Program-made: the position numbers and the translations under genes
Notes under the pieces: generated by a model
What the model was told of the DNA's origin: nothing
Database searches by the model: none
The model's input: the letters and a program-made list of their open reading frames with translations, nothing else
Shown here: positions 56,501 to 64,000 of the stretch, piece by piece
Layout: each line of letters starts with the position of its first letter
How positions within the stretch are numbered: the first letter of the stretch is position 1
DNA from: Trichosporon coremiiforme
Taxonomy: Eukaryota > Basidiomycota > Tremellomycetes > Trichosporonales > Trichosporonaceae
DNA: 64,000 nt
Assembly: GCA_039545355.1 (NCBI GenBank)
Contig: BCJJ01000016.1
Coordinates: 62,001-126,000 of the forward strand
Direction of reading: 5' to 3'

Positions 56501-57930
56501 TCGGTCGTGTGCTGCTGCAGCTCCCCGTCGATGCTGCCATCGGCAAGCTGTGTCTGTTCGGCTCATTCTTCCGTTGCCTCGACAGTGCGCTTACGCTTGC
56601 GGCGGTGCTGACGAACCGCGACCCGTTCATCGCCCCTCTGCTGGTCAAGCAGGAGGCGGACGCGGTCAAGGACAGCTGGAGCCCCGTCGCCTTCCGCTCC
56701 GACCCCTTCGCCGTCGTCGCCGCCTTCAACCAGTGGTCCCTCATGGACGACCGGGGAGAGTACGGTGCCGCGAACCGGTTCGCGAGCGACAACTTCCTCT
56801 CGAAGCCGACGCTGCTGCAGATCAAGCAGGTCAAGGGTTCGCTGCTGCAGAGCCTGGAGCAGGCTGGTATCATCAGCGTCAGCGCGGGAGGACACGTGCC
56901 GCGCATCGGACGACGGACGGAGGTCCCCGCGCAGCTCAGGCAGCACGACCACTCGCTGCCCCTGCTCGCCGCGCTTATCGCCATGGCTTCGGCGCCGAAC
57001 TTTGCGATTCGCACGAGCGAGAAGGCATGCCGCACGTCGCAGGACAAGATGGTGTGGATCCACTCCAGCTCGGTCAACTCGCGGCGGCGCGAGGTCGGCG
57101 GACCCGAGGAGCCGAGCGCGTCCTTCAACCCGGCCGAGAAGCGGCTGTACGCCTTTGGCGAGAAGACGCGCAACGTCCCGCCAGGCGGCAACCCGAACAA
57201 TGCGCTGACACAGATCCGCAGTGTCACCCGTCTGGATCCGCTGACGTACATGCTCTTCGGCGCTTACGAGCTGCAAGTCGCCTCACGCGGTCTCGAGGCC
57301 GACGGCTGGCTGCCGATCACCGGAAACCTGCACGCCCTGGACGACCTGCAACGCCTGAAGACGCTGTTCGACACGTGCATGCTGCGCGTGTTCGAGGGTG
57401 TTGGCAAGGCGCTCACAAAGGGTCGTGACGAGCGGTTCAACGCGCGCAACGCGGTGGATGTGCGCAACGGTTCCTCGCGCATCCGAGACCGCGAGGATCT
57501 GGACGAGGAGAATGAGAACGAGTCCGACGACGAGGACTCGGACATCGACGGACCCAACCGCAACGCCTCGTCGCAGCTCAAGTTCCAAGCCGAGCTCGCG
57601 CGAAGGAATGCACGCAAGGTCGAGCCGCTGAGCCAGGACGAGATCCGCGAACTCGGCATGCTCACGACGGACATTGTGCGCATCCTCGACTCGTACGCCG
57701 CCGAACGCGAGGGCGGTAGCACGTACAACTCCAGGCCGAACTCTCGCCCCGTCACGCCCGGTATGGGACGGGGTGGCATGGGTGGACCCATGGGCGGTCC
57801 CATGGGAGGTATGGGAGGTATGGGCGGCATGAGTGGTCCCGGGAGCGGAGCCATGACGCCCAGCGGACTCAGGCCGACGACACCGAGTAATCCGAACGTC
57901 TACAGGCCGCCGCAGGCTAGGCGGTGGTGA
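53570..57930 (+). CDS. DExH-box RNA helicase with two dsRNA-binding domains (DHX9-like)
   Basis: An RNA-dependent ATPase remodelling structured RNA. ATG 53570 opens a disordered Ser/Pro/Arg-rich 150-residue N-terminus. The first dsRBD (about 54080-54300) is split by a 36-nt intron (54157-54192) and ends NKKEAEKLAALSAVLQLQAN. A 35-nt intron (54314-54348) follows, then the second dsRBD (LTYDRARNFMEWYCNKFKFG...QNKKGALIRCYLDV). The helicase core has GATGSGKTTQVPQ (motif I), DEVHERD (II), SATID (III) and RAGRAGRHREG (VI), then HA2 and OB-fold domains. The tail is acidic, ending in a Gly/Met repeat (about 57760-57850). Two dsRBDs plus a glycine-rich tail is the DHX9/MLE layout. Roughly 1,430 residues. 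Confidence 0.92.
57760..57850 (+). repeat. GGTATG/GGCATG repeat encoding a Gly-Met tract
   Basis: A degenerate hexamer repeat codes for G-M-G-G units at the helicase C-terminus, in place of the RGG box of animal homologues. Confidence 0.7.
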
Positions 57931-58843
57931 GCGGGCCGATGAGGTCCGAGCCGAAGGCGCGGGCCGCGAGGCGCGCGACGTAGCTTGAGCTCGACTCGGC
58001 TAGCCTCAGCTTGGACTGTCGGGTTGTCCTGCCAGAACGCAGAGCGGGACGGAGAGGAGGACTGAGTGAGAAGAACGAGAGAGCAGCGAGGAGCAGCGAG
58101 GAGCAGAAGGGGAGCAGCGGAGTAGAGCGAAGGAGCACCCAAAAAAGCAGAGCCCAAGCCCCCCTCTCACCCAGCGTCAGATTGTCGGACGCACGCAGCA
58201 TTAGACCTAGACCCTAACCATAAACTGTGTATGCATCTGACACTTGTGTATTACACTTGACTTCCTTCACTTTCGAAGGGGATGGCTCGACGCCCCCTCA
58301 GCGATCGTCAGTCGGCTCAACTCAAAAGACCTTCAACGTCATCCACGCCGCTCACTTCGCTCACTTCGTTTCTGACACGCTCAAACGCTCACTTGCTTCG
58401 CTCGTTCGCTCGTTCGCTCGTTCGCTGCTCACGGACCATGACCGAATTGTATAATGCATACTCGCCGGAATACGAATACAGAGAAGAAAAGAAAGAGGGG
58501 GAGTGGGTATCGTACTAAAGAGCCTGTTGTTCGCCGTTTGGTAACTAATTGCGTTGTGCTTGGGGGGATAAAGAGGAATGTCGGGGAGAGTGGGAGAGAG
58601 AAGAGGGTTTCTTTTCGCTTTCGTCGTGTGCAGCACGTGCACGGGTCGAGGTGCGGTTAGAGTACGCGCGCAAGACAGATGGGAGGTCGTCAAAGCTCCA
58701 GCGGGCCCAAGAGGGGGACAAAAAGGTGAGATCAAAAGTGAAAAGTGGGACGAACGTCGTTTCGTCAGGGGTTGATAAGAAGTAATGAAGGAAAAGAAAA
58801 ACAAATAAAAGGTGTGATGGCGAAGAGAGAAAGGAGAGTGGGA
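57931..58843. other. Convergent 3' flanks
   Basis: Between the helicase (plus) and LRG1 (minus), no supported ORF. Purine-rich 58480-58830 is the 3' untranslated region of LRG1 read from the other strand. Confidence 0.5.
58395..58426. repeat. (TCGCTCGT)n microsatellite
   Basis: An eight-base unit repeats about three and a half times, preceded by a related cgctcactt repeat (58350-58372). It is in non-coding DNA. Confidence 0.75.
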
Positions 58844-61800
58844 TCACCGGCCGTGCGACATCTGGTGCGACTGCTGGTTCATCCCGTGTCCCTGCGAGTG
58901 CCCCTGCGAGAGCTGGTGCGACTGCTGCGACATCTGCGGGTGTCCCTGTTGCGAGTGCTGCTGGTGCGTCTGCTCGCTCGGCGTCCATGCACGCTCGCGC
59001 GAGCGGTCACGCTCCATCTGGAATGACCGCCTGTCCGTCTCTGGCAGACCGGGGGAGCTCGGCGCACTGCCCCGCGAGCTCTGGCGGGAACCGTTGCGCT
59101 CCGCACCCTGGAAGGGGCCGCGGAATTGCGGCGCAGGCATAGGCATCGACATTGCTGGCTGTTGCGGCTGAGCGCCGCCCGGAGGGCCGAAGGGCTGGCC
59201 CTGCGCCGCGTTCCCGTTAAGAACGGGCGGCAGGCCAGAGCTGCCTGGTGTTCCTGGGCCGGGCGGAGGGGCAACGGCTCCCCAGCTCGTCGGACGCGAG
59301 TTGTTGGAGCTCTGCGGCGCGCGGAGGCTACCCGACGCACTGCCGTCGGTCGGGTGAGGCGGCGGCAGAGACGACAGTCGCAGGTCGGCGGGACGGTTCG
59401 GCGCCTGGTTCTGGTTCGAGTCACCCCGGGCCATGTGCGGGCCAGCGCCTGCCGGGACCGCCTGGCGCGGAAGCTGACCGGCCTGGTTGCCCTGCGGGTA
59501 GCGACGCTGCAGGTAGTTCTGCAGATGCTTGTGCATCTCCTTTGGCGGCAGGTAGTCGCTGTAGTTGGCGAAGATTTGGGCAACCTTGTCATGCCGAACG
59601 AACATGAGCTCGAGCGGGACGTGGTAGATGTCGTCCTGGCCCTCCAGCAGCTGCTGCACCGCGTTGATGGCGACCATGCTGTCTTCACGGGCAGGGTTGC
59701 CGCTCTTAGCGTACAAGATGCTTGGCGTGATGACGGTGGCGAGATTGGCAATGTCCATGCGCGACCCAGTCTCCTCATCGCGGTACGAGAACGAGGCGAC
59801 CCAGCGGAGGAAGACGAAGAGAACCTCAAGAGTGTCACGGTTGGGTCGAGGAAGTAAAAGCACGAGCAGGTGCAGGCATCGCTTTCGGTCCTCCGGGTTC
59901 GGCAGGGTGGCGGCCGCACAGAACAGCTTGTGCAGCCTGAACGTCAGCAGCGGCTCTGGCATTTCTCGGAGGAAACGCTTCAGCAGCGCAGCGAGCTGGA
60001 CGGGGTTCTCCTCCGACAGCGTGACGATGGACGAGTCCTTGTCGAGCTGGTCGGAAATGTCCTGCAGTCGGCGGATGTTTCCGTTCTTTCGGAAGATGCC
60101 CTCGACCGCCATGTCTTGCTGGCGCATTGTCGACACAATGTCCTCGATAAACTCTGGCACACGAAGAGTGGTCGTCGGGTTGGAGCCCTGCTGCGAGTCC
60201 GAACCGGTGCGGTGAACCAGCACTTCAATCGGAACTCCAAAGATCCCCTTCTTCTTTTGATCCTTCTTGCCGTTGTTCTTGAAGATCTTGTTCCACCACT
60301 GGTTCTTGCGCGTGTCCAGCAGCTCAAGAATGTCCTCAACGTCGATTAAGTGGCCGAGACCCGTCTTGGTCAGATTAATGAGCGCAAAGTGTCGAACAAT
60401 GCTGGCGTCGAGCGGCGTCAACTGAGCGAAAAGAGGTACGCTGTTCAGGGCCGAGCGAGGCTGGTTCTGCTGGTTCGCGAGCAGCGTCGGAATGTCACTG
60501 AGGGTGATCGCGTCGTCCTCCTTGCCGTGGGCTTGAGGAACGGCCAGCATCATGTTGCTGAGCTCAGTGTTCTGAGACTCCTGCGAGGGCGGCTCGTCCT
60601 TGACAATCCTAATTTGCGTGTTGTTGCGTGCAAACGCAGGTCGGAGGACATCCACGCCACTCTCAGTGCTGCCGCCTTCCTCAATCGTCGGCGGTGGCAC
60701 TGAGCCAGATGGTGACCTCGCAGGGACGACTTGACCGTTCTCGTCTGCCATCTTGCCAGCTGGACTCTCCACGACTGTTGAGCGCTGCGGCAGTCGAGCA
60801 GTGGAAGACAGCTTGCGATCCAGCGTAACGGACTTGACGCGCTTGACATCGGTACTCGCATCACTGCGCGTCAAAGCTGAGAATCTGTCAGCATCGCATC
60901 CCAAATGAAGCGACTTACCGCTGGGGATCTTATGGTGCTCGCGGAAATGGAGGTAGAGGCGTCGCAGGGCGACGTGGAGTAGGAATGCAAATTGCTCCAG
61001 ACGAGACACAGATTGGAAGCCAGTCTCGGCTGTGGCGGTGCGATGAGTCACACACCAAATGATGTCGGTGGGTCCGTACTGTGTCTTGGGGGGCTCGAAG
61101 CAGAAGTCGTCCACTCTCGGTGGCAACCTTCGGGCAGGCGCCTTCACCATGTAGTCATGCGCACTTTCCGATCCAAGCTCAGCCGTTCGGTCCGAAGCAC
61201 TCTCCTGATCGTGGTGAATACCGGCCTTGTCGTGACACTTTCCGCACTCCACACACATCGAGTGCCAGCGGTTGAACATGCCGAGGCGCACGCAATCGTC
61301 CTCGATTGCTCCGTTGCAGGTAATGCAGCCGTCGTTCGGCACGAAAGAATCGTTCTGCGGTCCCCGAATGGTTGTCTCACCGGTGACCTCGGTCGCCAGA
61401 CTTCGGTAACCATACGCGATCTCCTTCGTGCTGGGGATAAAGCCTTCGGGATGTCTGCTCAACAGGTCATAGCTGCGCTTCGCCATTTCCTCTGCAGTTT
61501 CATTCCCGTTCCACTCATCGCTTGGCGGCGTGGGATCGGGGTGATCGCCGCGCTTCCGGAGCGACGGCTCGGCATTGTCGAGAGACAGCAAGTGCAGGCG
61601 GGCCAGAGCGTTGGTCATGGCCTTCGGATTATTCTGTTCTCTGTCGAGCTTGATGGCACCTGTCAGGGCAATGCGGATAAGAATCTTGAGGTAGTGGGCG
61701 AGCTGCGTCACCTGCGTCAATAACTCCTGCATGTTGGGGATGGTGTTGACGTGCGGAGAGATCTGAGACAGCATCGAGAAGAAGTTGACAAGCTTGCGGC

Positions 61801-63789
61801 AAAGCTGCTTTGCCTCCCTCGCATGAGACATCCCTGCACTTGTCAGCATTGCACCACCCACCATATGGAGATCAGAACTCACCCTTGACACCAGCCAGAG
61901 CGAACTGCGCCTCCAAGTCATCAATCACGGCGAACAGCGTCTCAACATGCAGGATGAACTTCTCGGCCAGCAGAATCACGTCGAGGAGCTTACGCTCGTT
62001 CACAACTCGGAGCATGTCACCAATGCAAGCTGCTGAGCTCTCTTCGAAGCCAGAGAGAACGAGCCAGATCTGGGATACCTTGAGCTCCATCGCAATCTGA
62101 CGCTCCTTGAGGTCCTTTGCGGACATCTCAGCGTCCCAGCCCGGGCTGGCGTTCGCGGACAGCGAGGATTGTGGAGACATGCCGGGCATGGCACCGGGCA
62201 TGGAGCTCATCTCCAGCAGTGACAAACTCGACGATGCGGGAGTTGCGGAGGCGGGAGTGGTAAAGTTGCGCGAGGCGAGACGGACGTTCCAGAACTTGTG
62301 GATCATGTAGCACTCGGGGTGCCAGCACTCGTCTCGGCCATTGCGGTTGATTTCCACAAACTGCTTTAAGATAGCAGTCTCACAGCCGACGCACTTATTG
62401 GCGAAGCTGATTGAATAGTGGTAATGACAGTCTGCACTTGTTAGCCAAGTCTCACGCTTCACGTTCGGGGTCTCCGGTGATACTCACAAACTTTACCGTC
62501 ATGCTCATAGTAAGAATCGCTGGCGCCGAAGACCGTATCACACACCGAGCAGGTGAAGTGCTCGACGTGGAACTTCTCACCGCAGGCGGTGATGTAGGAC
62601 GACCTGAGCGCCTGGTCACATTTCGCACAGATCAGGTCGAGACGAGCGAAGTAATCCCGCTCGCACAAAGGGTATTGTCTGCCCTCGTTGTCTTCGACGG
62701 GGAAGAACTTCTGCGCGACAACCTTGTCACAGTCCTGATGGTGTCAGTGGTAAACTTGACTGGGGAACTCACTCGGCAGCGGAAGCAGTCCAGGTGGTAG
62801 ACTTGCTGTAAAGCACGCACGAACTGCCCTCGAACGGCGAGGCCGCACTTGGCACAGTACGTGACGGACCCAGATCGTCGGGCTGTTGGTTGCTGTGTGG
62901 TCTGGTAGTTCTGTACAGCCCCCGGCCCAGTAGATCCGGGCGGTGCATGTGAAGAGGTTGTCGATGTGGGGGTCTCGCTCCTTCGTGGAGTGATGCCGCC
63001 ATCGCTGCCCTGGCTGCCGGTACCAAGGGCAGCGGCGTTGGTGAACGACGACACCCTTGGCGGGGGGACCGCAAAGTTGGTCTGTGCTCCAACTCCACCC
63101 CCAGTGGCAGGCATGTGCGCGTACGGCGGGACTGATGCGGCTGGCCGGGGCGATGTGACTGGTGAACTCCTCGATGAGCCCGGTCCGTCGGGACATAGCC
63201 GCGGGTCCGGCGAAGAAGTCGAGCGAGGTGGTGGTTGCATGAACGGCAATCCGTGCTGAGCGTTCTGCGATAAGGGGCTGGCACTAGATGGTGCGCTTCG
63301 TGGGCTGGACATGTCATTGACCCCGTCTATTGACGGTGGCCGTGCGATGCGAGGGAGTTGAGTATGAGACGACGGCCGCACCATGCCTCCTGGAGGGCCA
63401 GGTTGAGTGGGATGCGCGTGAACTGAGCCTGGAACAGTTGGAAGTGCTGGTAGAGACGAGGTTGCGAGCTGTGGACTCTGATTGAAAGCTTCTCGTGGAG
63501 TCATCCACGGGAGAGTTCCAGAGGATGACACCGACGCTGGCGACTGTGCAAGCTCCCTGTCACGAAATTGCTGGGTGGACGAGGAATGGTTGGTTCCCGT
63601 GGAGTGCATGGAGTGGACAGAGGTGTTGGACGGCCGCCGCTCAAACATCTGGTGTGTGCCAGCCTCGAGAGATGAGCGATTCCCTGCAGACCCGAGATCC
63701 AGCGCTCCTGTTTGTTTAGCAATGCCCGCGACGCCTGATCCGGTCCCCCTCGCCGTCGTGTCACGGGTGTTGAACCTGGACGCAGTCAT
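58844..63789 (-). CDS. LRG1: LIM-domain Rho GTPase-activating protein, Lrg1 type
   Basis: It inactivates Rho-family GTPases; the yeast relative acts on Rho1 and glucan synthesis. ATG 63789 opens about 300 disordered residues. LIM1 begins CAKCGLAVRGQFVRALQQVY and is completed across an intron (HLDCFRCRDCDKV). LIM2 is LICAKCDQALRSSYITACGE with HVEHFTCSVC. A third zinc module has CVGCETAIL and DECWHPECY, and a fourth CITCNGAIEDDC with HSMCVECGKC. The RhoGAP domain (about 60240-59560) has arginine finger VEGIFRKNGNIRRL, then NPVQLAALLKRFLREMPEPL and MDIANLATVITPSILY. The C-terminus is Pro/Gln/Ser-rich and ends in His/Gln/Ser repeats. About 1,500 residues. LIM-then-RhoGAP order identifies the Lrg1 group rather than Rga1/2, though the distinction is by memory. 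Confidence 0.92.
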
Positions 63790-64000
63790 ACGTCAAGGCG
63801 GCGGGGGAGGGTGAAGGTTATTAAGGGTGACTCGCTGGCAGCAGGTTGGAGCGCTGGAGCCAGACGAGGCGGGGGAGCCTTCAGATGAAGACGAGGAGGG
63901 CTATGCCGGATGAGAATGATACGGGCAGGGTCGAGCCGATATCAGAGTGGATCTAGGAGGGGCGGTGCGATCTGGTAGTCGAGGACGTTGCGTGGAGATT
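63790..64000. promoter_or_regulatory. Upstream region of LRG1
   Basis: Promoter position for LRG1 up to the window edge. It is purine-rich on the + strand near 63800-63900, with no identifiable site. Confidence 0.4.

Noticed and set aside
1..64000. CRISPR arrays, IS elements, rRNA genes, telomeric repeats or complete transposons
   Set aside because: None found; the genome is eukaryotic and no long terminal or inverted repeats with transposase or reverse transcriptase motifs were seen.

Overview
The window looks like nuclear DNA of a basidiomycete fungus, most likely a tremellomycete of the Trichosporonales type. Protein-coding genes are GC-rich and broken by many very short spliceosomal introns; those I could check by reading frame are 33-39 nt, with GTRAGT-like donors and a CTRAC branch site about 5-15 nt before the acceptor. 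The gene set is fungal: GCN2, a RICTOR/Avo3-type TORC2 subunit and a LIM-RhoGAP of the Lrg1 type. One unresolved base (n) lies at 21706.

Left arm, 1-28.6 kb. It begins with a peroxiredoxin N-terminal remnant and two tandem tRNA-His genes. The minus-strand genes that follow are GCN2, a nuclear-looking coiled-coil protein, RICTOR/AVO3 and a type I membrane protein with a long Gln/Ala/Glu-rich tail. A plus-strand polytopic membrane protein (TspO/MBR-like) is followed by minus-strand genes for an EVE-domain protein, two tandem beta-lactamase-fold serine hydrolases and a MARVEL-like four-helix membrane protein. GCN2 (amino-acid starvation) and TORC2 (membrane stress and growth) are both signalling hubs, but I see no evidence that their adjacency matters.

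Middle, 28.6-44.5 kb. This is a gene-poor accessory stretch. It holds intron-bearing tRNA-Gly and tRNA-Glu genes, one small two-exon gene, two or three intact short ORFs and at least five coding-looking frames broken by in-frame stops or frameshifts. Their products are short, helical and unlike any family I recognise. It looks like a nursery or graveyard of lineage-specific genes, and it is the most unusual part of the window.

Right arm, 44.6-64 kb. It holds a membrane protein possibly of the Rrt8 type, an OTU deubiquitinase, a membrane-anchored histidine phosphatase (Pmu1-like), complex I subunit NDUFS6, a DUF1772-like membrane protein, a DExH helicase with two dsRNA-binding domains, and LRG1.

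Exon boundaries were read by eye from GT-AG signals and frame continuity. CDS spans run from start to stop codon and include introns unless stated.
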